From contig JACRMN010000015.1 of NCBI GenBank assembly GCA_016214955.1, forward strand, positions 186,001-250,000: DNA of 64,000 bases, written 5' to 3'. Position numbers and translations under genes: made by a program. The stretch comes from Deltaproteobacteria bacterium (lineage in GTDB: Bacteria; Myxococcota; Myxococcia; Myxococcales; Anaeromyxobacteraceae). The notes under the pieces were generated by a model that worked only from the letters and a program-made list of their open reading frames with translations, was not told where the DNA came from and did no database searches. Shown in pieces: positions 24,347-32,492 of this stretch. Every line of letters starts with the position of its first letter. The stretch's first letter is position 1.

Positions 24347-27064
24347 ATGGGCAAGGCCAACCGCCGCACGGGCAAGAGGGAATCGGAAGGGCGTGGCGGC
24401 ACCGGCATGGGCCGCGACATCGCGGCGGTGCTGCTGACCGCGGCGGGCCTGCTCGCGGGCCTGGCGCTCCTCACCTTCCAGTCGCTCGACGGGCAGCTCA
24501 TCGCCCGCGATCTGCCGCCCGCCTCCAACCTGGTCGGGCCCTTCGGCCACCACGTCGCCGCCGCGCTCTACAAGGTGCTGGGCTTCGCCGCCCTGGTGCT
24601 CCCCTTCGCGCTCGTCACCGGCGGCTGGAGGCTCTTCCGCGGCGAGGCCCGCCGGGTGACGCTGGTGGCCTCGGCCGCCTACCTGGTCCTCATCCTCTCG
24701 GTCGCCACCCTCTGCCACCTGGCGCTGGCCTCCCGGGGCCTCGCCAGCTTCCCCGCCGGCGGCGCCGTCGGCGCCTTCCTCTGCCGACGGGCCACCGGGC
24801 TGCTCGGCGGCGTGGGCGCGGCCCTGGCCGTGGGCGCGGTGGCGGTGGTGGCGCTGATCGTGGCGGTGGACCTCAAGGTGCAGGCGGTGGCCGGCCTCTT
24901 CTGGCGCGCCAGCCGCGCGCTGGGCGGCTGGGCAGCGCTGCGGACCCGCGAGGCGGTGGTGCGGCACCGCGAGGCGGTGCAGGAGCTGCGCGCCGAGGAG
25001 GCCGCCCGGCGCGCCGCCGAGGCGGCGATGGTCGAGGCCCGCAGCCCCGAGGAGGAGGCCGAGGCGCTGGCCGTGGCCGGCGAGCTCTCCGAGGAGCGCG
25101 ACCGGCTGGGACTGGGCGACGACCCGGCCTGGGTGGCCGACCTGGCCGCGGCCCGGCAGGAGGAGCCCGAACCGAGGCGCCGCCGCCGGAAGGGCGAGGC
25201 CGCCGAGCGGGAGCCGGAGATCGTGGCCCCGCCGGTGGTGGCTCCGTCCGCGGTGGAGGCCGGCCCGGCCCAGCCCGAGGCGGCGGCCGCGGCGCCCGCC
25301 GCCGAGCCGCTGCCGCCGGAGAAGCCGCAGATCGTGCTCTCCGACGCCATGCGGGAGCGGGGCAGGAAGCGGAAGGAGAAGAAGGAGGCCCCGGCCTTCG
25401 CCTTCATGCAGTCGGGCGAGGTGTTCCAGCTTCCGGCCACCGAGCTCCTCGACCAGCGGGAGCAGCCGGGGAAGACCGAGCTCGACGAGCAGGGGCTGCG
25501 CCGCACCGCCGAGATCATCGTCTCCACGCTGCGCGAGCACGACATCGACGGCAGCATCCGCCACATCCGGCCCGGCCCGGTGGTGACGCTCTACGAGTTC
25601 TCGCCCGAGGCGGGCGTGAAGCTCTCGCGCATCGAGAACCTCGACAAGGAGCTGACCATGGCCTTGTCGGCGACCCGCATCCGCATCATCGCCCCCATCC
25701 CGGGCAAGGGCGTGGTGGGCATCGAGGTGCCCAACAAGGACCGCGCAGTGGTGACGCTCCGCGAGGTGCTGGAGACCGAGACCTACCGGCACGCCGGCGG
25801 CATGCTGCCGCTGGCGCTGGGCAAGAACATCGAGGGCATCCCCTACTGCGTCGACCTGCAGAGGATGCCCCACCTGCTCATCGCCGGCACCACCGGCTCG
25901 GGCAAGTCGGTGGGGCTCAACACCATGATCCTCTCGCTCCTCTACCGGCAGACGCCGGACCAGGTGCGGATGATCATGGTGGACCCGAAGATGACGGAGC
26001 TCTCGGCCTACGAGGACATCCCCCATCTGCTGCTGCCGGTGGTCACCGATCCCTCCAAGGCCTCGCGGGCCCTGCAGTGGGCGGTGGACGAGATGGAGCG
26101 GCGCACCCAGATCCTGGCCGACACCGGCTCCAAGGACCTGCGCTCCTACAACGGCAAGGTGGAGAAGCTCCGCGCCGAGGGGCGCGGCTTCGGCGAGGAG
26201 GACCTGCCGCCGCCGAAGAGGCTGCTGGTGGTGGACGTGGCCGCCGGCGAGACCGAGGAGCAGGTGCGGGCCGCCAGCGACGGCGCGCCTGCCGACGCCG
26301 CGCCGCTGGAGGCCAGCGCGCCCTACGAGGACCCCAGCGCCCCGCCGCCCGTCGACCCGGTGGCGGCGCTCGACGAGCCGAGGAAGCTGCCGCAGAAGCT
26401 CCCCTGGATCGTGGTGGTCATCGACGAGCTCGCCGACCTGATGATGACCGCGCCCCGCGAGGTGGAGATCTCGCTGGCGCGCCTGGCGCAGAAGGCCCGG
26501 GCCACCGGCATCCACCTCATCGTCGCCACGCAGCGCCCCTCCACCGACGTGGTCACCGGGATGATCAAGAACAACTTCCCGGCCCGCATCAGCTTCCGGC
26601 TCCAGTCGCGCCACGACTCCTCCACCGTCATCAACGGGCCCGGAGCCGAGTCGCTGCTCGGCGACGGCGACATGCTGGTGATGACCGCCACCCAGCCCAT
26701 CACCCGCGTCCAGGGCGCCTTCGTCTCCGAGGAGGAGCTGCACCGGGTGGTCTCCTTCCTCAAGGACCAGGGCAAGCCGGTGTACGACGAGTCGATCCTC
26801 AAGGCGCGCGACGCCGGCGAGGGCGGCAGCCGCGACCTCGACGAGGAGGATCCGGTCTACGACCAGGCCCTCGACCTGGTGTCGCGGATGGAGGAGGTCT
26901 CGGTCTCCAAGCTCCAGCGCGAGATGCGGCTCGGCTACAACAAGGCCGCCAAGATCGTGGAGCGCATGGAGCGCGAGGGCGTGGTCGGCCCGGCCAACGG
27001 CGTGAAGCCGCGGCAGGTGCTGGTGCGGCCCATCGGCGAGACCCCGGTGCAGCCGAACGTGTAG
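24347..27064 (+). CDS. ftsK: DNA translocase FtsK/SpoIIIE
   Basis: 905 residues. Four membrane segments lie in the first 190 residues, then a charged linker to about 360. The motor follows: alpha/beta region with GKGVVGIEVPNKDRAVV, Walker A GTTGSGKS (514-521), MVDPKMTELSAYEDIPHLL, and Walker B VVVIDELADLMM (689-700). The winged-helix gamma domain (LQREMRLGYNKAAKIVERME) closes the protein. It pumps chromosome termini through the septum and activates XerCD. The Walker A Lys to Walker B Asp distance is 173 residues against 124 in E. coli, because of an Ala/Pro-rich insert. Confidence 0.98.
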   Translation: MGKANRRTGKRESEGRGGTGMGRDIAAVLLTAAGLLAGLALLTFQSLDGQLIARDLPPASNLVGPFGHHVAAALYKVLGFAALVLPFALVTGGWRLFRGEARRVTLVASAAYLVLILSVATLCHLALASRGLASFPAGGAVGAFLCRRATGLLGGVGAALAVGAVAVVALIVAVDLKVQAVAGLFWRASRALGGWAALRTREAVVRHREAVQELRAEEAARRAAEAAMVEARSPEEEAEALAVAGELSEERDRLGLGDDPAWVADLAAARQEEPEPRRRRRKGEAAEREPEIVAPPVVAPSAVEAGPAQPEAAAAAPAAEPLPPEKPQIVLSDAMRERGRKRKEKKEAPAFAFMQSGEVFQLPATELLDQREQPGKTELDEQGLRRTAEIIVSTLREHDIDGSIRHIRPGPVVTLYEFSPEAGVKLSRIENLDKELTMALSATRIRIIAPIPGKGVVGIEVPNKDRAVVTLREVLETETYRHAGGMLPLALGKNIEGIPYCVDLQRMPHLLIAGTTGSGKSVGLNTMILSLLYRQTPDQVRMIMVDPKMTELSAYEDIPHLLLPVVTDPSKASRALQWAVDEMERRTQILADTGSKDLRSYNGKVEKLRAEGRGFGEEDLPPPKRLLVVDVAAGETEEQVRAASDGAPADAAPLEASAPYEDPSAPPPVDPVAALDEPRKLPQKLPWIVVVIDELADLMMTAPREVEISLARLAQKARATGIHLIVATQRPSTDVVTGMIKNNFPARISFRLQSRHDSSTVINGPGAESLLGDGDMLVMTATQPITRVQGAFVSEEELHRVVSFLKDQGKPVYDESILKARDAGEGGSRDLDEEDPVYDQALDLVSRMEEVSVSKLQREMRLGYNKAAKIVERMEREGVVGPANGVKPRQVLVRPIGETPVQPNV

Positions 27065-27105
27065 CCCGCCGGCGGCTCGCGGCGGCGAAGGGCCCCGGAG
27101 CGCCG

Positions 27106-27720
27106 CTAGACCTTGTTCTCGGTCCCCGAGATCATCCGCCGGATGTTGCCGCGGTGGCGCCAGACGATGAGCAGCGCCACCAGCAGGCCTGCCCAGGGCA
27201 CGACGGTGCCGGCACCGTGGATCATGAAGATGCCCATCACCGCCACCGCCACGCCCGAGAGCGAGCCCACCGCGGCGATGCGGGTGGCGCCGTAGCCCAC
27301 CGCGAAGGCGCCGAAGGCCAGCAGGGCGGCCATCGGCGCCAGCACCAGGAACACGCCCAGCGCGGTGGCCACGCCCTTGCCACCCTGGAAGCGCAGCCAG
27401 ACCGGCCACAGGTGGCCCGCGAAGGCGGCCAGGCCCACCCCCACCGACCAGGCCTCGGCCGCGCCGGGGCCGGCGCCCAGGGCGCCGAGGAGCGCGCGGG
27501 CCGCCAGCATGGGAAGCGCCGCCTTGGCGGCGTCGAGGAGCAGCGTCAGCGCCCCGGCCTTCTTGCCGGCCGAGCGGGTGACGTTGGAGGCGCCGATGTT
27601 CCCCGAGCCGACGGTGCGCGGGTCGACGCCGCCGAGCACCTTGCCCACCACCACGCCGAACGGCACCGAGCCGAGCAGGTAGCCGACGGCGACGAGCAAG
27701 GCGCCGAGCGCGGGGATCAC
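27106..27720 (-). CDS. plsY: Acyl phosphate:glycerol-3-phosphate acyltransferase
   Basis: 204 residues, GTG start overlapping the DUF2752 stop (GTGA). Integral membrane enzyme that starts phospholipid synthesis with acyl-phosphate from PlsX. The three family motifs are present: GSGNIGASNVTRSAG, GHLWPVWLRFQGGKGVATALG, and RHRGNIRRMISG at the C-terminus. GSVPFGVVVGK near the N-terminus is the usual first loop. PlsX is not in the window. Confidence 0.96.
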   Translation of the reverse strand: MIPALGALLVAVGYLLGSVPFGVVVGKVLGGVDPRTVGSGNIGASNVTRSAGKKAGALTLLLDAAKAALPMLAARALLGALGAGPGAAEAWSVGVGLAAFAGHLWPVWLRFQGGKGVATALGVFLVLAPMAALLAFGAFAVGYGATRIAAVGSLSGVAVAVMGIFMIHGAGTVVPWAGLLVALLIVWRHRGNIRRMISGTENKV

Positions 27721-28109
27721 GTCCTCTGGGCTATCACGAGCCAGGCCCAGTTGGCGAGGAGCGCACCCAGCCCGACGAGCGCCGCGCCGCGCGCCAGCGC
27801 CGCGGGCACCGCCGGCCAGCGCCAGCCCACCAGCAGCCGCAGGAGGGCCAGCAGGGCCAGCCCCCAGGCGGCCGCCGCCAGGATCGCGCCGAACGGGCTC
27901 GCGGCCAGCGCCCGGGCTGCCTCCCCGTGCGAGAGGTGCACGAAGGCGTGGGTCATGCCGCAGGTGGCGCAGGGGATGCCCGCCGCCGCCCGGAGCGGGC
28001 ACTGGTAGCCGAGCGACAGCACCGGCAGGAAGCGGGCGACGGCGAACGACACCGCGCCGATGACGGCGAAGACCTCGACGTGGCCGAAGCTGCGGTCGCG
28101 CCCGGCCAT
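27717..28109 (-). CDS. DUF2752 membrane protein
   Basis: 130 residues with three membrane helices. The family hallmark is visible as CPLRAAAGIPCATCGMTHAF (Cys-rich loop followed by a conserved Thr/His) near residues 37-56. Function is unknown for the family. It lies one base after the Yip1-domain gene and overlaps plsY by 4 nt; the group of three may share envelope functions, but that is inference. Confidence 0.85.
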   Translation of the reverse strand: MAGRDRSFGHVEVFAVIGAVSFAVARFLPVLSLGYQCPLRAAAGIPCATCGMTHAFVHLSHGEAARALAASPFGAILAAAAWGLALLALLRLLVGWRWPAVPAALARGAALVGLGALLANWAWLVIAQRT

Positions 28110-28110
28110 G

Positions 28111-29118
28111 CTAGAGCGGCACCGAGCCGCCCTTCGAGGGGTGCAGCGACTGCATCAGGGGGCTGGCGACGAGCCCGGCGGCGCAGGCGCAGAGGCACAG
28201 GAGCAGGAGCGGCGAGAAGACCGCCACCGCCGCCTTCCAGGTGGGGGCGCGGTGCAGCTCGGCGAGGCCGACGATGGTGGCCACGGTGAACCAGACCACC
28301 GCCACCAGGCCGCCGCACATGGGCAGCGCCGTGAGCACGTAGAGGGCGTAGGCGTAGGCCACCACCGTCAGCGTCCCGCCGAAGCCGCGTGGCGCGCCCT
28401 TCACCACCAGCAGCACCAGGTGGAACAGCGCCGCGAGGAGGTAGATGCCGATGAGGGCGAAGACCGGCGCCAGCACCACCTGCCCTACCAGGACGGCGCC
28501 GGAGGCGCCGCCGAGGATGCCCTGGAGCACGTCGGGGTCCATGCCCTGCTCGCGCATCCGCTCCAGGGCCGGGCGCATCATGGCGAAGAGGGCGTTGCCG
28601 CTGACGAAGCCGAAGATCCCGGAGACGATGGTGCCGATGCTGGCACCGATGACGCCGAAGAGGAGCGCGGCGCCCGTCTGGTCGGTGCGCACCAGCCGGA
28701 AGAAGCGGGCCGGCTCCAGCGCCACCAGCTTCCAGGTCTGGATCCAGGCCGTCACCAGGCCGAGGCGGGCCCTGTCGGCGAAGGGGGAGGGCTGCTCGTG
28801 CGCCTCGGCGGGAGGCGGCGCGGCGCCGGGCGGGAGCGGAGCCCAGCCGGGCGGCGGGCCGGGCGGAGGCCCCGGAGGTGCGCCGGCTCCGGCCCAGGGC
28901 GGCGGTGGGGGAGGCGGCGCGCCCCAGCCTCCGCCGGGGGGCGGCGGCGGCGCGCCCCAGGATGGGGGAGGTCCGGGCGGGGGAGCCGGCGGCGGGGGCG
29001 GTGGCCGCGGCGCCGAGGGATCGGCGAGGTGGATCTCGGCGCCGCAGTGAGGACACTTCTGCGTGCCGAACTGCTCGGTGGTGAAGGTCTCTTGGCAGCG
29101 GGCGCAGCGAGCGATCAT
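28111..29118 (-). CDS. Zinc-ribbon, Pro/Gly-rich, Yip1-domain membrane protein
   Basis: 335 residues. A zinc ribbon at 5-25 (C5, C8, C22, C25; CARCQETF and CPHCGAE) is followed by a Pro/Gly/Trp-rich spacer to about 115, then a Yip1-like domain with a soluble start (LGLVTAWIQTWKLVALEPARFF) and five membrane helices. Yip1-domain proteins in bacteria have no defined role. The zinc ribbon resembles the one on the protein encoded at 22167-24194. Upstream gap to nuoK is 36 nt. Confidence 0.85.
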   Translation of the reverse strand: MIARCARCQETFTTEQFGTQKCPHCGAEIHLADPSAPRPPPPPPAPPPGPPPSWGAPPPPPGGGWGAPPPPPPPWAGAGAPPGPPPGPPPGWAPLPPGAAPPPAEAHEQPSPFADRARLGLVTAWIQTWKLVALEPARFFRLVRTDQTGAALLFGVIGASIGTIVSGIFGFVSGNALFAMMRPALERMREQGMDPDVLQGILGGASGAVLVGQVVLAPVFALIGIYLLAALFHLVLLVVKGAPRGFGGTLTVVAYAYALYVLTALPMCGGLVAVVWFTVATIVGLAELHRAPTWKAAVAVFSPLLLLCLCACAAGLVASPLMQSLHPSKGGSVPL

Positions 29119-29154
29119 GGCCGGCGAGCTTAGCCCGCCGCCACCGCCGGTTCA

Positions 29155-29460
29155 TCAATTCTTGAGGGTCGAGACCTCGTCCATCCACAGCGTCCCGCGG
29201 GTGCGGAACACGGCGATGACGATGGCCAGCCCCACGGCCGCCTCGGCGGCGGCCACGGCGATGACGAAGAAGGCGATGGCGTGCCCGTTCATCGTGCCCT
29301 GCTGCCGGGCGAAGGTCAGGAAGGTCAGGTTGGCGGCGTTGAGCATGAGCTCGACGCACATGAAGACCACCAGGATGTTGCGGCGGCTGACGACGCCGAC
29401 CAGGCCGAAGCAGAAGAGGACCGCGGCCAGGAGGAGGTACCAGTTGGCAGAGATGGTCAC
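29155..29460 (-). CDS. nuoK: NADH-quinone oxidoreductase subunit K
   Basis: 101 residues, exactly the usual size, with three membrane helices. GVVSRRNILVVFMCVELMLNAANLTF holds the conserved membrane Glu residues in its ELMLNAANL part, needed for proton pumping. A second Glu is in AVAAAEAAVGLAI. It follows nuoJ by 3 nt and ends this partial complex I cluster; nuoL, M and N do not follow. Confidence 0.97.
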   Translation of the reverse strand: MTISANWYLLLAAVLFCFGLVGVVSRRNILVVFMCVELMLNAANLTFLTFARQQGTMNGHAIAFFVIAVAAAEAAVGLAIVIAVFRTRGTLWMDEVSTLKN

Positions 29461-29463
29461 GGC

Positions 29464-29970
29464 TCAGATCCTCTGCTTGGCGACGACCACCGCGCCGACG
29501 ATGGCCACCAGGAGCAGCAAGCTGGTGGCCTCGAAGGGCAGCAGGTACTGGGTGAAGAGCAGCATGCCCACGGCCTTGACGGTGCCGAAGCTCTCCGGCA
29601 CCGCCTTCCAGTGGATCTCGCCCGCCTGCTGGATGGCCAGGGCCACCACGGTCAGCACCCCGGAGGCGCCGATGATGCCGCCCCACTGCATGGCCTTGAG
29701 CTTGGCGTCCTGCATGTCCTGGTCGTGGAGCTGGAGCAGCATGATCACGAACAGGAACACCACCATGATGGCGCCGGCGTAGACCAGGATCTGGAGGAAG
29801 GCCACCAGGTGGGCCACCAGCAGCACGTAGATGCCGGCCAGGAAGAAGAAGGCCGCCACCAGGCTCATGGCGGCGTTGACGGGGTTGCGGGCGGCGACGA
29901 CGCCGGCGGCCGCGATCACCAGCGGGATGGCGAAGAGGAGGAAGATCCAGAGCTCGGCGCGGTCGGCCAT
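29464..29970 (-). CDS. nuoJ: NADH-quinone oxidoreductase subunit J
   Basis: 168 residues, start ATG 29970. Five membrane helices are predicted. AARNPVNAAMSLVAAFFFLA and AFLQILVYAGAIMVVFLFVIM (the pi-bulge helix TM3) mark NuoJ. It sits 2 nt after the nuoF stop, although in the canonical operon nuoG, H and I separate F and J. Confidence 0.97.
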   Translation of the reverse strand: MADRAELWIFLLFAIPLVIAAAGVVAARNPVNAAMSLVAAFFFLAGIYVLLVAHLVAFLQILVYAGAIMVVFLFVIMLLQLHDQDMQDAKLKAMQWGGIIGASGVLTVVALAIQQAGEIHWKAVPESFGTVKAVGMLLFTQYLLPFEATSLLLLVAIVGAVVVAKQRI

Positions 29971-29972
29971 GG

Positions 29973-31295
29973 CTATGCCCTCATGCCGCCGATGACGGCT
30001 TCGCGGCTGTCCTGCGAGACGCCCCAGGCGCCCTCGCCGAAGGGACAGCGGTGCTCGGCGATGTGGCGCTCGAAGTCGTCCTTGAACTTCTTGACGAAGC
30101 TCTGCACCGGCATCGAGGCGGCGTCGCCCAGGGCGCAGATGGTGAAGCCGCCGATGTGGTTGGCCATGTCGAGCAGCTTGTCGGCGTCGCCCGGGACGCC
30201 GTGGCCGTGCTCGATCTTCTCGCAGAGCGACTCCATCCAGGGCGTGCCCTCGCGGCAGGGCGTGCACTGGCCGCAGCTCTCCTCGGCGTAGAACTTGGTG
30301 ACGCGCGAGAGCACGCGGACCATGCAGACCGAGTCGTCCATGACGATGACGCCGCCCGAGCCCGACATGGTGCCCGCCGCCTTGATGGCGTCGAACTCCA
30401 GGGAGACGTCGATCTCGTCGCCGCGGAGGACCGGGGAGGAGGAGCCGCCGGGGATGACCGCCTTGACCGGCCGGCCGCTGGCGGTGCCGCCGCAGTCCTC
30501 CATGATGAGCTTCTTCAGGTTGTAGTGGACCGGCTTCTCGTAGATGCCGGGCCGCTTCACGTTGCCGGAGACGCCGAAGAGCCGGGTGCCGCCCGACTTG
30601 CCTGTGCCGAGCGCCGCGAAGGCGGCGCCGCCGTGCTTCACGATCCAGGGCACGTTGGCCAGGGTCTCGACGTTGTTGATGATGGTGGGCTTGCCCCACA
30701 GGCCCACCACCGCCGGGAACGGAGGCTTGAGGCGCGGGTAGCCCTTCTTGCCCTCCAGCGACTCCATCAGCGCCGACTCCTCGCCGCAGATGTAGGCGCC
30801 GGCGCCGCGGTGGACGTGGACCTCGAGGTCGAAGTCCTTGCCCATGAGCTTCTTGCCGATGATCCCGGCCTCGCGGGCCTCGGCGAGGGCCTGCTCCAGC
30901 GCCGCCGCCTGCTTGGGGAACTCGCCGCGGATGTAGATGTAGGCGAGGTGGATGTCGAGGGCGTAGCAGGTGATGGCGATCCCCTCGAGCAGCATGTGGG
31001 GATCGTTCTCGATGATGTAGCGGTCCTTGAAGGTGCCGGGCTCCGACTCGTCGGCGTTGACGCAGAGGTAGCGGGGCCGGATGTCCTTGGGGAGGAAGGT
31101 CCACTTGAGACCGGTGGCGAAGCCGGCGCCGCCGCGTCCGCGGAGGTTGGAGATCTTCACCTCCTCGACGATGCCCGGCTGCGGCATCGACAGCGCCTTC
31201 TCCAGCGCGCCGTAGCCGCCGTCGGCCTTGTAGGAGGCGAGGGTGTGGCTGTCCTTCTTGCCCCAGCGCGCGGTGAGAACCTTGACGTCGCTCAC
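29973..31295 (-). CDS. nuoF: NADH-quinone oxidoreductase subunit F (NADH/FMN site)
   Basis: 440 residues from the GTG at 31295, which overlaps the nuoE stop. Seen: GRGGAGFATGLKW (NADH/FMN glycine loop, about residue 52), NADESEPGTFKDRYI, AYICGEESALMESLEG, and SCGQCTPCREG plus the distant Cys in TICALGDAASMP, the four ligands of cluster N3. It accepts hydride from NADH and passes electrons to the Fe-S chain. It is catalytically complete. Confidence 0.98.
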   Translation of the reverse strand: MSDVKVLTARWGKKDSHTLASYKADGGYGALEKALSMPQPGIVEEVKISNLRGRGGAGFATGLKWTFLPKDIRPRYLCVNADESEPGTFKDRYIIENDPHMLLEGIAITCYALDIHLAYIYIRGEFPKQAAALEQALAEAREAGIIGKKLMGKDFDLEVHVHRGAGAYICGEESALMESLEGKKGYPRLKPPFPAVVGLWGKPTIINNVETLANVPWIVKHGGAAFAALGTGKSGGTRLFGVSGNVKRPGIYEKPVHYNLKKLIMEDCGGTASGRPVKAVIPGGSSSPVLRGDEIDVSLEFDAIKAAGTMSGSGGVIVMDDSVCMVRVLSRVTKFYAEESCGQCTPCREGTPWMESLCEKIEHGHGVPGDADKLLDMANHIGGFTICALGDAASMPVQSFVKKFKDDFERHIAEHRCPFGEGAWGVSQDSREAVIGGMRA

Positions 31296-31816
31296 TGGAG
31301 GCCCCCCAGGATGGTCTCGAGCTTCTGCGGAGACACCCGCTCCTCCATCACCTTCTCGTCCACCAGCACCGCCGGGGCGGTGCCGCAGGAGCCGAGGCAC
31401 TCGACCTCGCGCAGGGTGATGCGGCCGTCCTTGGTGGTGCCGCCGTTCTCGACGCCCAGCCGCCGCTTGAGCTGCTCGAACATGCGGTCGGCGCCGGCCA
31501 GGCAGCAGGAGACGTTGGTGCAGATCTCCAGCAGGTGCTTGCCGGTCGGGTGGGTGTGGAACATGACGTAGAAGGTCGCCACCTCCTCGGCACGCGCCGG
31601 GCTGGTGCCGAGGCGTTCGGCGCAGAGCTGCTGCACCGCCGTGCCGGCATGGCCGAAGATCTCCTGCCCGATGCGGAGGGCGGGGATCATCGCCGCCTCC
31701 TTCTTGTCGGGCGGGTAGCGCTGGAGGACGGGGGCGAGGGCGGCGTCGAACCTGGCGACCTGGTCTTTCGGCAGGTCTTTCCAGTCGCCCGGCTTTGTCG
31801 GGTCGTGAGGAGGCAT
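31292..31816 (-). CDS. nuoE: NADH-quinone oxidoreductase subunit E (2Fe-2S)
   Basis: 174 residues, thioredoxin-like. The cluster N1a ligands are present as CTNVSC (C-x4-C) and CLGSCG (C-x3-C). EVATFYVMFHTHPTGKH is the family block before the first pair. First gene of the nuoE-F-J-K run, with a promoter containing a perfect -35 just upstream and a leader of about 26 nt. Confidence 0.97.
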   Translation of the reverse strand: MPPHDPTKPGDWKDLPKDQVARFDAALAPVLQRYPPDKKEAAMIPALRIGQEIFGHAGTAVQQLCAERLGTSPARAEEVATFYVMFHTHPTGKHLLEICTNVSCCLAGADRMFEQLKRRLGVENGGTTKDGRITLREVECLGSCGTAPAVLVDEKVMEERVSPQKLETILGGLQ

Positions 31817-31848
31817 AAGGGGTCGTGGCGCCTCGGAAAAGTCTGCGC

Positions 31849-31877
31849 AGGCTATTGAGGCGACCGTTGGTTGTCAA
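31849..31877 (-). promoter_or_regulatory. Candidate sigma-70 promoter for nuoEFJK
   Basis: On the minus strand, perfect TTGACA (31872-31877) and TAGCCT (31849-31854) are 17 bases apart. Predicted start near 31842, 26 bases before the nuoE ATG. The -10 is weak (T, A and the final T match). Confidence 0.5.
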
Positions 31878-31979
31878 GGAGATCCGATGGCGGCCGGGGT
31901 GCCCTTCACGCTCCGCCCGGGATCGGAGATCGCCGGGCCTGCGTGGGGATCGGGGTCGGGGGGCGGCAGCGCCTCCGGG

Positions 31980-32025
31980 AAAAGCGCCGGGCCCACCTGC
32001 GCTCGGGGAGCGCACGGTGGGCCCG
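31980..32025 (-). terminator. Rho-independent terminator of the HU gene
   Basis: Read on the minus strand, GGGCCCACC...GCGCTC pairs with GAGCGC...GGTGGGCCC (31990-32025) with a short loop and one bulge, then GGCGC and a run of five T (31980-31984). It lies 26 bases after the HU stop. Confidence 0.7.
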
Positions 32026-32050
32026 CGGTGCAGCGGCTCGAAGGGTCGAG

Positions 32051-32338
32051 CTACTTCTTGCCCTTCTTGTTGAACTTCTCCTTCAGCACCTTGGCGGGCA
32101 GCATCTTCACGACCTGCTTGGCCGGGATCTTGATGGCCTCGCCCGTCGCCGGATTGCGCCCCATGCGCGCCTTGCGATCGACCAGCTTGACCGCGCCGAG
32201 ACCCCCCAGCGGAATCTTCCCGCCCGGCTTCAGCGTCTTGAGGACCGTCTCCTCCACCGCCGTGAAGACCGCGCGGACCTGCGCCTTCGACAACCCCGAA
32301 GCCTCGGCCACAGCCGAGAAGAACTGAGCCTGCGTCAT
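32051..32338 (-). CDS. HU-family DNA-binding protein
   Basis: 95 residues. The N-terminal helical dimerisation part (AVAEASGLSKAQVRAVFTAVEE) and the DNA-binding arm GRNPATGEAIKIPAKQVVKM are typical of HU/IHF. The Pro at the arm tip (NP) that intercalates into bent DNA is present. The C-terminus ends in a Lys-rich tail (KEKFNKKGKK), slightly longer than E. coli HU. Nucleoid architectural protein. Monocistronic, with its own promoter, leader hairpin and terminator. Confidence 0.96.
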   Translation of the reverse strand: MTQAQFFSAVAEASGLSKAQVRAVFTAVEETVLKTLKPGGKIPLGGLGAVKLVDRKARMGRNPATGEAIKIPAKQVVKMLPAKVLKEKFNKKGKK

Positions 32339-32380
32339 GTAGGAGATTCCTCCCGTGGCAGGCCGGCCGCTGCGGCCGGC
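32339..32380 (-). promoter_or_regulatory. HU leader: 9-bp hairpin and possible SD-sequestering mini-stem
   Basis: GCCGGCCGC and GCGGCCGGC (32362-32380) pair perfectly around one base, so the real loop is about GCTGC. Closer to the ATG the Shine-Dalgarno GGAG can pair with CTCC across a GAAT loop on the minus strand, in the 13 bases before the start codon. Together these could slow HU translation. Confidence 0.4.
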
Positions 32381-32393
32381 TGATTTGACGGCC

Positions 32394-32422
32394 TAAGTAG
32401 CGCTTTGCGATCCGATCGTCAA
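32394..32422 (-). promoter_or_regulatory. Candidate promoter for the HU gene
   Basis: On the minus strand TTGACG (32417-32422) is 17 bases from TACTTA (32394-32399). The -35 matches five of six; the -10 is poor. The start would be near 32387, just before the leader hairpin. Confidence 0.35.
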
Positions 32423-32492
32423 CTGCCCATCGTCACGATCGCCTTGAAAAATGGGCCTTCCGCGCTGATCCGCGAATCGGGAACTCGGACCC

